Shown piece after piece: positions 1-6,563 of a stretch of DNA of 18,210 nucleotides. Positions within the stretch are counted from its first letter, which is position 1; each line of letters opens with the position of its first letter. The stretch is from the NCBI GenBank assembly GCA_036644995.1, contig JAVXOZ010000035.1:1-18210 (forward strand), read 5' to 3'. Origin of the DNA: Cryptoclostridium sp036644995 (GTDB taxonomy: Bacteria; Bacillota; Dehalobacteriia; UBA7702). Under the pieces are notes generated by a model that had not been told where the DNA came from, made no database searches, and saw nothing but the letters and a program-made list of their open reading frames with translations. The position numbers and the translations under genes are program-made.

Positions 1-1
1 T

Positions 2-73
2 GTACATCTAAGTACACTGCACAGCCGTTGCTCAGGGAGTTTTACCGAATCTAAGGCTTTCTTAACAGCCTGA
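2..73 (+). CDS. C-terminal fragment of an unidentified gene (cut by window edge)
   Basis: An open frame enters from the left edge and stops at TGA 71-73. Its last residues read SFTESKAFLTA. I do not recognise the product. Support for coding comes from the opposite end of the window: on the minus strand a frame ending DFTEYQTLSTA aligns with it. The last 34 bases match at 27 positions without gaps, and the length difference further upstream is 12 bases, which keeps the frame. Two hairpins follow the stop, as expected for a gene end. With only 24 codons visible this remains tentative; it could also be a decayed remnant. Confidence 0.35.
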   Translation, partial: VHLSTLHSRCSGSFTESKAFLTA

Positions 74-108
74 CATCTTGCCAAAAAACTATGTTTTTTG
101 ACAATCTG

Positions 109-132
109 AGGGGAAATCTGTGGATTTCCCCT
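109..132 (+). terminator. Probable Rho-independent terminator of the left-edge gene
   Basis: A perfect 9-bp stem (AGGGGAAAT / ATTTCCCCT) closes a 6-base loop and is followed by TTTATCT, a weak T tract. A second, A/T-rich hairpin lies just before it (arms 78-88 and 94-104, one mismatch). Both sit 5-60 bases after the stop at 73 and well before secA. The stem is convincing; the poor T tract lowers confidence. I see no clear consensus promoter for secA in 133-270. Confidence 0.5.
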
Positions 133-286
133 TTATCTACATAATATTTTAAGTTTAACATTGGGTTGTAATTTATATTATTGCCCTAAGGATATATACT
201 TTTATCGGTTGATTTATTTGATAATTTAGCCCATAGAAGTATGAACCCTTAAAAAAAATTAATCCCATAGGAGGATATTGCAGTAG

Positions 287-2911
287 ATGTTTAATCCGTT
301 TAAAAACATATTTGATGACAATGCCAAGGATATTAAAAAGTACAGAAAAAGAGTTGAGGAAGTTAACGCTTTTGAACCTGAAATGTTAACTCTTTCCGAT
401 GAAGATTTAGTGGCAAAAACCCCATATTTAAAGGGAAAATTGGCAGAGGGTGCCACTTTGGATGATATTTTGCCCGAGGCTTTTGCCGTGGTGCGTGAGG
501 CATCTAAGCGTGTTTTGGGTATGCGAGATTTTGATGTGCAGCTCATGGGGGGCATGGTTTTACATGATGGCCGCATATCTGAAATGAAAACCGGTGAAGG
601 TAAAACCTTGGTGGCAACTTTGGCCGCCTACCTTAACGCTTTGGCAGGTAAAGGTGTTCACATTATCACCGTTAATGACTATTTGGCAACCCGTGATAGC
701 GAGTGGATGGGGCAATTATATCGCTTTTTAGGCTTGACTGTGGGGCTGAATGTCCACGGTAAAGATTTTGAACAAAAAAAAGAGGCTTATGCCGCTGACA
801 TTACTTATGGTACCAATAATGAATTTGGTTTTGATTACCTCCGTGACAATATGGCTGTTCGTGCCGATGCCATGGTGCAACGTAATTTGTACTATGCCAT
901 AATTGATGAAGTTGACAGTATCCTCATTGATGAAGCCCGTACACCTTTGATTATTTCCGGGCAGGCAGAAAAGCCCACGGAAAATTATTATACCGCTGCT
1001 AAAATTGTTAGTCGCCTCCAACCAGAGGTTGACTATATGATAGAAGAAAAAACCAAAAGTGCTGCACTTAACGAAGATGGAATTTCCAAAGTTGAAAGCC
1101 AGCTTGGTATAGAAAATCTCTATGCCGATGAAAATAACGAATGGAGCCATTTAATTTCCAATGCGGTTCGTGCTAAAAGTTTGTTTATCAGAGATCGTGA
1201 TTATGTGGTAAAAGACGGTGAGGTTATCATTGTTGATGAATTTACCGGTCGCTTAATGTTTGGTCGCCGTTACAGTGATGGCTTGCACCAAGCCTTGGAA
1301 GCCAAGGAAAATGTGAAAATTGAAAGGGAAAGCCAAACCCTTGCTACCATTACTTTTCAAAATTATTTCCGTATGTATGAAAAACTTGGCGGCATGACCG
1401 GTACTGCGGCTACTGAAGAAAGCGAATTTACCAAAATCTATAAAATGGATGTTGTGGTTGTGCCTTCCAATAAAGAAATGATTAGAGAAGATAGCTCCGA
1501 TGTGGTTTTTCGCAGTGCAGATGGAAAAATAGATGCCATTGTAGAAGCCATTATTGAAGCCCACGCCATTGGCCGCCCTGTTTTGGTGGGTACTACTTCC
1601 ATTGCCAAATCTGAAATTCTCAGCCGTGCTTTAAAAAAGCGTGGTATTCCCCATAAGGTTTTAAATGCCAAATATCATGAAATGGAAGCAGAAATTATTG
1701 CCCAAGCAGGGAGATTTAATTCCGTTACCATTGCCACCAATATGGCAGGTCGTGGCACAGATATTCTTTTGGGCGGTAATCCTAAAGCTTTGGCAGAAGC
1801 CGAGCTTAAAGACTTGGAAGACCATAATAAAGAAGGCAACTTTGAAGAATTGGTGGAAAAACATCAATTAGTTACCGAGGCAGAAAAACAAAGAGTTATT
1901 GATGCCGGGGGATTATTTGTAATTGGTACCGAACGCCACGAAAGCCGACGTATTGATAACCAGTTGCGTGGTCGTAGTGGTCGCCAGGGAGATCCCGGAC
2001 AAAGCCGCTTTTTCCTTTCCATGGAAGATGACTTGGTGCGTGTTTTCGGTGGTGATAATATGGGTAGCATGATGGATAAGCTGGGTGTGGATGATTCTAT
2101 GCCTATTGACTCATCTTTGGTTACCAAATCCATTGAAAATGCTCAAAAGAAAGTTGAAAACAATAACTTTGATACCAGAAAGCACGTTCTTGATTATGAT
2201 GATGTAATGAATCAACAGCGTGAAGTTATATATGGCCAACGCCGTCAAGTTCTTACCGGTGAAAATATTAAGGAACAGGTATTGGGAATTCTTGATTCTG
2301 TGGTGGATGCCTCTATTGCCACGGCGGCTGTGGATGGTGCACAGCCCGATGCTTGGGATTTGGAAGCTTTTATCACGGATATTCGGGATTATTTACCACA
2401 TAGCAATTTAACCGTGGAAGAATTGGGCAATATGGATAAAGATGAAATTGAAGAACGTCTTCACCATGATGCCACTGCATTTTATGCCCAAAGAGAAGAA
2501 GAACTGGGTGCCGATAATATGGATAACATCAGCCGCTACGTTCTTTTGCGGGTGGTGGATCGCCAATGGATGGACCATCTTGATGCCATGGATCAGCTGC
2601 GTACAGGTATTGGACTTCAAGCTTATGGGCAAAAAAATCCTTTGGTGGAATATAAATATGCCGCTTTTGATATGTTTCAACAAATGATAGCTGAAATTCA
2701 AAGGGAAACCATTCGCTTAATCAGTCGTGCCAATGTGGTGGAAGAACAGCCCAGTGTTACGGTGAAAAATATACAGGAAAATCGTTCTGAAGATGGGGAA
2801 GTTAAAGTTAAAAAACCTGTTCGCAAGGAACATACCGTGGGCAGAAATGACCCTTGCCCCTGTGGGAGCGGTAAAAAATACAAAAAGTGCTGTGGCAAAA
2901 ATCAGGAATAA
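287..2911 (+). CDS. secA: Protein translocase ATPase SecA
   Basis: SecA is the peripheral motor ATPase that drives unfolded preproteins through the SecYEG channel of the cytoplasmic membrane. The 874-residue product has the usual length. It starts MFNPFKNIFDDN, with Walker A MKTGEGKT at 100-107, the DEVD Walker B/DEAD-like motif at 207-210, and the second-motor signature TNMAGRGTDILLGGNP. The C-terminal tail ends in the zinc-binding motif CPCGSGKKYKKCC (Cys 857, 859, 868, 869), which binds SecB or ribosomes in family members. The ATG at 287 follows TAGGAGGAT at 269-277. prfB follows after 82 bases, the same order as the secA-prfB pair of Bacillus subtilis, so the two are probably cotranscribed. 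Confidence 0.98.
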   Translation: MFNPFKNIFDDNAKDIKKYRKRVEEVNAFEPEMLTLSDEDLVAKTPYLKGKLAEGATLDDILPEAFAVVREASKRVLGMRDFDVQLMGGMVLHDGRISEMKTGEGKTLVATLAAYLNALAGKGVHIITVNDYLATRDSEWMGQLYRFLGLTVGLNVHGKDFEQKKEAYAADITYGTNNEFGFDYLRDNMAVRADAMVQRNLYYAIIDEVDSILIDEARTPLIISGQAEKPTENYYTAAKIVSRLQPEVDYMIEEKTKSAALNEDGISKVESQLGIENLYADENNEWSHLISNAVRAKSLFIRDRDYVVKDGEVIIVDEFTGRLMFGRRYSDGLHQALEAKENVKIERESQTLATITFQNYFRMYEKLGGMTGTAATEESEFTKIYKMDVVVVPSNKEMIREDSSDVVFRSADGKIDAIVEAIIEAHAIGRPVLVGTTSIAKSEILSRALKKRGIPHKVLNAKYHEMEAEIIAQAGRFNSVTIATNMAGRGTDILLGGNPKALAEAELKDLEDHNKEGNFEELVEKHQLVTEAEKQRVIDAGGLFVIGTERHESRRIDNQLRGRSGRQGDPGQSRFFLSMEDDLVRVFGGDNMGSMMDKLGVDDSMPIDSSLVTKSIENAQKKVENNNFDTRKHVLDYDDVMNQQREVIYGQRRQVLTGENIKEQVLGILDSVVDASIATAAVDGAQPDAWDLEAFITDIRDYLPHSNLTVEELGNMDKDEIEERLHHDATAFYAQREEELGADNMDNISRYVLLRVVDRQWMDHLDAMDQLRTGIGLQAYGQKNPLVEYKYAAFDMFQQMIAEIQRETIRLISRANVVEEQPSVTVKNIQENRSEDGEVKVKKPVRKEHTVGRNDPCPCGSGKKYKKCCGKNQE

Positions 2912-2993
2912 AAAGTAAAAACCACGAATAAAATCAATTGTTTTGAGTTAAAATAGAATTGGTTTTTATTATAAATTATAAGGATGTGATGTA

Positions 2994-4098
2994 TTGCTTA
3001 TCGATTTTAAACAAAGTCTTCAAGAAATTAACCGTAGGTTGGCAGATCTGAGGGATGCACTTTGACTTGGCTAAACTTGATGCCGAGATAAGTGCTTTGG
3101 AAGACAAAATTGTGGCTGATAACTTTTGGGATGACCAAGAAGCCGCCCAAAAAGTTCTTCAGCATATAACTGCTTTAAAAAATAAAAAAGAAGGCTATAC
3201 CAAGGTTGAAGGCGTTTATGATGACGTTCAAACCTATTGGGAAATGGCAATGGATGACCAAGATGAATCCATGGAAGATGAAATAGCCGAGCAATTAAAG
3301 GATTGTGTGAAAGTTGTGGATAAACTTGAATTGCAAACTTTATTGAGCGGCAAATATGATGGGCATAGTGCTATTTTATCTCTCCATGCAGGTAGCGGAG
3401 GGGTAGAAGCTCAGGATTGGGCTAATATGCTCTATCGTATGTATACTCGCTATTGTGAAAAACAAGGCTATAAAACCGAGGTTATGGATATGCTGCCCGG
3501 CGATGAAGCAGGGATAAAAAGTGTAACCTTTGGGGTAGATGGCTTAAATGCCTATGGGTATTTAAAAGCGGAAAAGGGTGTCCACCGCTTGGTGCGTATT
3601 TCTCCTTTTGATGCCAATAGCCGCAGGCATACCTCTTTTGCCTCTTTGGATGTTATTCCCCAAGTGGATTATGATGACGAGATAGAACTTAAAGATGAAG
3701 AAATTCGTATTGATACCTATCGAGCCAGCGGTGCAGGTGGACAACACGTTAACAAAACCGATTCTGCTATTCGTATTACCCATATGGAATCGGGAATTGT
3801 GGTTTCTTGTCAAGATGAGCGTTCTCAACACGCTAATAAAGACAGAGCTATGAAACTGATGAAAGCTAAATTGCTGGATAGAAAACGTCAACAACAAGAA
3901 GATGAAATGGCAGGTATCCGTGGTAAACACCAAGAAATAGGCTGGGGGAGCCAAATTCGCTCCTATGTTTTTGCACCCTATAAAATGGTTAAAGACCATC
4001 GCACCAATGCCGAGGTGGGCAATGTAGATGCGGTTATGGATGGAGATATAGACACCTTTATTTTCGAGTTCTTAAAAATGACTGCAAAAGATAATTAA
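2994..4098 (+). CDS. prfB: Peptide chain release factor 2 (programmed +1 frameshift)
   Basis: RF2 recognises UGA and UAA stop codons and triggers peptide release. The gene is read as 2994-3062 joined to 3064-4098, giving 367 residues, the normal length. Frame one starts at TTG 2994, preceded by AAGGA at 2980-2984; it is the only start in that frame after a stop at 2979. It runs 23 codons to an in-frame TGA at 3063. A +1 slip on CTT continues as DLAKLDAEI. The RF2 anticodon tripeptide SPF is at 203-205 and the catalytic GGQ at 248-250, matching the Escherichia coli positions within two residues. Calling the start at ATG 3055 would lose the conserved N-terminus. Frameshifting is autoregulatory: low RF2 slows UGA termination and favours the shift. 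Confidence 0.96.
3050..3066 (+). promoter_or_regulatory. prfB programmed +1 frameshift signal
   Basis: The site reads GAGGGATGCA-CTT-TGA-C. It contains an internal Shine-Dalgarno-like GAGGG, the slippery CTT codon at 3060-3062, the TGA stop and a following C, a poor termination context. This is the standard architecture of bacterial prfB recoding sites. The spacing between the purine run and CTT (about 5-6 bases) is slightly longer than the E. coli 3 bases. Confidence 0.93.
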
Positions 4099-4143
4099 AA
4101 AAAGTGTTATACTGCTATAAGTTCTGTAACACCTAATCTAAAT

Positions 4144-4193
4144 AAAAAATCCCCTTGTGGTGCGGTTTAAATTGCATCACAAGGGGATTTTTT
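4144..4193 (+). terminator. Bidirectional Rho-independent terminator between prfB and the dehydrogenase gene
   Basis: A 20-bp stem (4144-4163 with 4174-4193), containing one G-T wobble pair, encloses a 10-base loop. The stem begins with six A and ends with six T, so it can end transcription in both directions. It lies 45 bases after prfB stops and also faces the minus-strand dehydrogenase gene that converges on it. Confidence 0.88.
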
Positions 4194-4197
4194 AGTT

Positions 4198-4330
4198 TTT
4201 GCCAAAGCTTGAGGATAAGGAAATCTCTTAACCCATGATAGCTGAGATTCAGCAATAAAGGCAAATATCAAAGGGTTATATGCAGTAAGTTTGCATTTTT
4301 TAAGGCTTGCTTTTCTCAAGCTTTGGCAAA
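4198..4330. repeat. 133-bp nested inverted-repeat element
   Basis: Perfect 16-bp terminal inverted repeats (4198-4213 and 4315-4330, TTTGCCAAAGCTTGAG and its complement) bound a 101-base interior. Shorter complementary pairs nest inside: TAACCC 4229-4234 with GGGTTA 4273-4278, TGATA 4236-4240 with TATCA 4266-4270, a GCTGA/TCAGC hairpin 4241-4253, and an ATGCA/TGCAT hairpin 4280-4296. It contains no meaningful ORF. It could be a MITE-like mobile remnant or a structured RNA, most likely in the 3' region of the minus-strand dehydrogenase transcript. I see no clear target-site duplication. Confidence 0.6.
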
Positions 4331-4350
4331 TTATAGGATTTTTTCTTTAA

Positions 4351-5166
4351 TTATTGTTTTTTGCTTTCCATGGAAATTAAGTTTTTAACCAATCCACCAT
4401 CTATTCTGATATCGGAGCCTGTGATAAAGGAGGCTTCTTCAGAGAGTAGGAAAGATACGATGCTGGCAATATCTTGGGGTTTGCCATTTCTTTTGAGAGG
4501 TGTGATGGATTCCATATATGCCATTTGTTCAGGATGTTCCTTGGCTGCATCCACCGTCATGGGAGTTTCAATAATCCCCGGTGAGATGGAGTTTATGCGA
4601 GCACCTTTTTCACCATATTTGATTGCCCATTTTTCCGCTAAAAGCTGAACCCCACGTTTGGCAAAATTATAAGCCTTATCGGGATTATTGTCTAAAAATG
4701 GAGCGATATTATCTAAAAAGTCATCTTCTAAGCAATTAACCATAAGTTCATCATATTTGGGGTTGGGTGGGATAACATAGCCCATCATCGAGGCAACCAC
4801 CAATGCTGCACTGTCTTTTCCCATATATGGTAAAAATTCTTCGATGATATGAGCAGTACCAATAAGGTCAACTTTCATAACCAAGCTGGTGTTGGATACT
4901 GTGCCGCTAACCCCTGCAGTGTGTACCACGGCTTTTATCGTGCCCAAGGAGTCTGCTTCTTTGGCTAAAGCTGCAACATTTTCTTTGCTGGTAACATCGC
5001 AAATAGCGGTTCTTGTTTCAATGCCCATGGATTCTAATTGTACTTTGCCGCTTTTCAATGCTTCTTCATTGATATCCGCAATGATTACAATGCCATCTTT
5101 TAATTGTTTGGCAGCTTCTAAACCGATGCCACCACTACCCCCGGTGACTACATAAATGTTTTTCAT
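4351..5166 (-). CDS. Short-chain dehydrogenase/reductase (SDR), 3-alpha-hydroxysteroid-dehydrogenase-like architecture
   Basis: This is a 271-residue cytosolic NAD(P)-dependent oxidoreductase of the classical SDR fold. The cofactor glycine motif TGGSGGIG is at 8-15, the acidic DV pair at 57-58, and HTAG at 82-85 replaces the usual NNAG. The catalytic set is Ser126, Tyr166 and Lys170 (YNFAK), followed by the SPGIIETPM cofactor loop. Ser and Tyr are normally about 13 residues apart; here the gap is 40, an insertion at roughly 131-160. A similar insertion occurs in the Comamonas 3-alpha-hydroxysteroid dehydrogenase/carveol dehydrogenase group, so an alicyclic or steroid-like alcohol/ketone substrate is possible but unproven. 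ATG 5166 follows an AGGAGG site (5173-5178 on the plus strand as CCTCCT). It appears monocistronic. Confidence 0.88.
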   Translation of the reverse strand: MKNIYVVTGGSGGIGLEAAKQLKDGIVIIADINEEALKSGKVQLESMGIETRTAICDVTSKENVAALAKEADSLGTIKAVVHTAGVSGTVSNTSLVMKVDLIGTAHIIEEFLPYMGKDSAALVVASMMGYVIPPNPKYDELMVNCLEDDFLDNIAPFLDNNPDKAYNFAKRGVQLLAEKWAIKYGEKGARINSISPGIIETPMTVDAAKEHPEQMAYMESITPLKRNGKPQDIASIVSFLLSEEASFITGSDIRIDGGLVKNLISMESKKQ

Positions 5167-5221
5167 AAAATCCTCCTGTTTTAACCGTATAATATTTTTT
5201 TTGACTATTATTTAACACAAA

Positions 5222-5284
5222 TTAAGTAATAAAGGTATACTAAAACAGTCATTAGGTAATAAATAGGTATAATAAAGACTGTGA
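5222..5284. repeat. Imperfect tandem repeat upstream of the dehydrogenase gene
   Basis: Two adjoining copies of about 30-33 bases (5222-5251 and 5252-5284) share the pattern TTArGTAATAAA..GGTATAmTAAA..CwGT. The second copy overlaps the putative -10 element of the dehydrogenase promoter, so paired binding of a repressor is conceivable. It may equally be a neutral duplication. Confidence 0.4.
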
Positions 5285-5297
5285 AACAGGTTGTGAA
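5269..5297 (-). promoter_or_regulatory. Putative sigma-A promoter of the dehydrogenase gene
   Basis: On the minus strand TTCACA (5297-5292) and TATTAT (5274-5269) are separated by 17 bases, each matching consensus at five of six positions. The start codon lies about 100 bases downstream. Confidence 0.4.
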
Positions 5298-5579
5298 TAA
5301 AGTTCTTATTTTTGTAAAAAAGTATATTTTATTTTTAATCTGTTTTTGGCAGTCTAATTTGGTGGTAAAATCTATAAGAATAGGTAATTTCGCTATTTAC
5401 AATATACATATAGCCTTGGTTTAGAATAATTGTAAAATAATAAGGGTGCTTGGAATAGCCAAACTTTGGATTGCTATGGGTTGCCTTTTAATTGCACTTA
5501 AATTATTTAAACTCACAATTAAATAGTTTATAATTTGTTAAAAACTGTGGCTAATTGCCGCCAATATTTTAATTTTGGT

Positions 5580-6116
5580 TTAACGGCAAAAACTTTCTAT
5601 ATAATTATCCAAACAGCTTTTTATTATTTTTTTTGCTGCTTTGGCATCATCAACATCATCTACCTTGGTTTTTTTATTTTCTAAGTGCTTGTAAACTCTA
5701 AAGAAATGCTGCATTTCCAAAAATCTGTGTTCAGGTAGTTCGTTAATGTCTTTAAAGGTGTTATAGTTGGGATCGTTAAAGGGTATGGCAATTATTTTTT
5801 CATCTAATTTGCCGTTATCTATCATGGTTATAACACCAATGGGATAGCATTTTACTAAGCTCATGGGCAAAATTCCCTCACTGCTTAAAACCAAAACATC
5901 CAAGGGGTCGCCATCATCGGCATAAGTTCTGGGGATAAAGCCGTAATTTGCAGGGTAATGGGTGGATGTGTATAAAATACGGTCTAAAATCAAAGCACCG
6001 CTTTCCTTATCCAATTCATATTTATTTCTTGAACCTTTTTCAATTTCAATCACAGCCAAAAATTCATCGGGGCTTACACGGCTGGGGCTAATGTTGTGCC
6101 AGAGATTTGTTATCAT
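5580..6116 (-). CDS. ppa: Inorganic pyrophosphatase, family I (soluble)
   Basis: This cytosolic enzyme hydrolyses pyrophosphate to two phosphates and so pulls biosynthetic reactions forward. The 178-residue product has the usual family I length. EIEKGSRNKYE at 24-34 supplies substrate-binding Glu/Lys/Arg residues. The metal-binding signature DDGDPLDVLV is at 67-76. Two more aspartates (D100 and D105 in MIDNGKLDEKI) keep the spacing of E. coli Asp97 and Asp102. ATG 6116 is preceded by GAAGGAG, about 8 bases upstream. It is transcribed away from the ECF operon, with which it shares a divergent intergenic region. Nothing suggests a functional tie to the dehydrogenase gene, which lies 413 bases downstream. 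Confidence 0.96.
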   Translation of the reverse strand: MITNLWHNISPSRVSPDEFLAVIEIEKGSRNKYELDKESGALILDRILYTSTHYPANYGFIPRTYADDGDPLDVLVLSSEGILPMSLVKCYPIGVITMIDNGKLDEKIIAIPFNDPNYNTFKDINELPEHRFLEMQHFFRVYKHLENKKTKVDDVDDAKAAKKIIKSCLDNYIESFCR

Positions 6117-6190
6117 GGTTAACGCTCCTTCAGTTATGCCTTAATTCAACCTTAAGGCTATTCTTCTTTTTTCCTATTTTATATTACTAA

Positions 6191-6219
6191 AGCATAACAT
6201 AAGGTGCATATTTTTGCAA
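6191..6219 (-). promoter_or_regulatory. Putative promoter of ppa
   Basis: On the minus strand TTGCAA (6219-6214) and TATGCT (6196-6191) are spaced by 17 bases, four of six matches each. The 5' leader that follows contains a 7-bp palindrome (6138-6144 with 6152-6158, GCCTTAA/TTAAGGC). Confidence 0.35.
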
Positions 6220-6273
6220 TATGTTATTAATAAGGAGAGAATAAAATTATAAAATAAATAAATATTTTTTAAC

Positions 6274-6302
6274 TTGACATTGGTTTTTAGATTGACTATA
6301 AT
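6274..6302 (+). promoter_or_regulatory. Consensus sigma-A promoter of the riboswitch-ECF operon
   Basis: TTGACA at 6274-6279 and TATAAT at 6297-6302 match consensus perfectly with the ideal 17-base spacer. Transcription would start near 6309, about ten bases before the riboswitch P1 helix. A promoter this strong fits an operon whose output is set by the riboswitch and not by promoter strength. Confidence 0.9.
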
Positions 6303-6319
6303 GTAAAAGAAAACAGAAT

Positions 6320-6475
6320 AATTTTTTGGTGCCCTGAGGGGAGAATAGGGAATTAGGTTTAAAACCTAAACGGACCCACCGCTGTGAATGGTATTGATTT
6401 TGTATATAGCCACTGATTTTCATTGGGAAGGCGCAAAATCCACAAGCCATAAGTCAGAAGACCTGCCAAAAAATT
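6320..6475 (+). ncRNA. Cobalamin (B12) riboswitch
   Basis: The conserved cobalamin-aptamer segments appear in order. A 10-bp P1 helix pairs AATTTTTTGG (6320-6329) with CCAAAAAATT (6466-6475). GGTGCC is followed by GAGAATAGGGAA (6341-6352), the core ACGGACCCACCGCTGTGA, GCCACTG (6409-6415), GGGAAGGCG (6425-6433) and the B12 box AGTCAGAAGACCTGCC (6452-6467). Aptamers of this type bind adenosyl- or other cobalamins and usually switch genes off when B12 is plentiful. The expression platform lies in 6476-6563. I see no classical GC-rich terminator there; AAAAAATTGCT after P1 could pair with AGCTTTTTT near 6537-6545, so the mechanism is unresolved. Confidence 0.95.
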
Positions 6476-6563
6476 GCTAAATGAAACAACGGTAAAGTTT
6501 CGGTATAATGGATGATTATTATCTATTGTGCTGAAGCTTTTTTATTTTTATATGGAGGAAATT

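Larger units (their letters stand above)
5167..5579. other. AT-rich intergenic region between two minus-strand genes
   Basis: 413 bases without a credible ORF. The part near 5220-5300 holds the putative dehydrogenase promoter and an imperfect tandem repeat. In 5300-5579 I see only AT-rich sequence and one weak hairpin after the pyrophosphatase gene (a TGGC/GCCA stem near 5550-5565, followed on the minus strand by a short T run), too weak to call a terminator. Confidence 0.5.

Noticed and set aside
728..1150. Long minus-strand frame inside secA (and similar frames inside hyuB, ecfT and feoB)
   Set aside because: Antisense to clearly coding, motif-bearing genes, without ribosome sites or family motifs.
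3055..3057. ATG 3055 as the prfB start
   Set aside because: It sits inside the frameshift signal and removes the conserved RF2 N-terminus encoded upstream in the other frame.
5530..5575. Terminator after ppa on the minus strand
   Set aside because: Only a four-pair TGGC/GCCA stem with a large loop and an interrupted T run; too weak.
6247..6450. 67-codon minus-strand ORF across the ECF leader
   Set aside because: It lies over the consensus promoter and cobalamin aptamer, has no ribosome site or recognisable composition, and is explained by the RNA on the other strand.
6528..6563. Upstream GTG start for the ECF ATPase
   Set aside because: No ribosome site stands before it; GGAGG at 6554-6558 is ideally placed for ATG 6564, and the extra residues are not ABC-domain-like.
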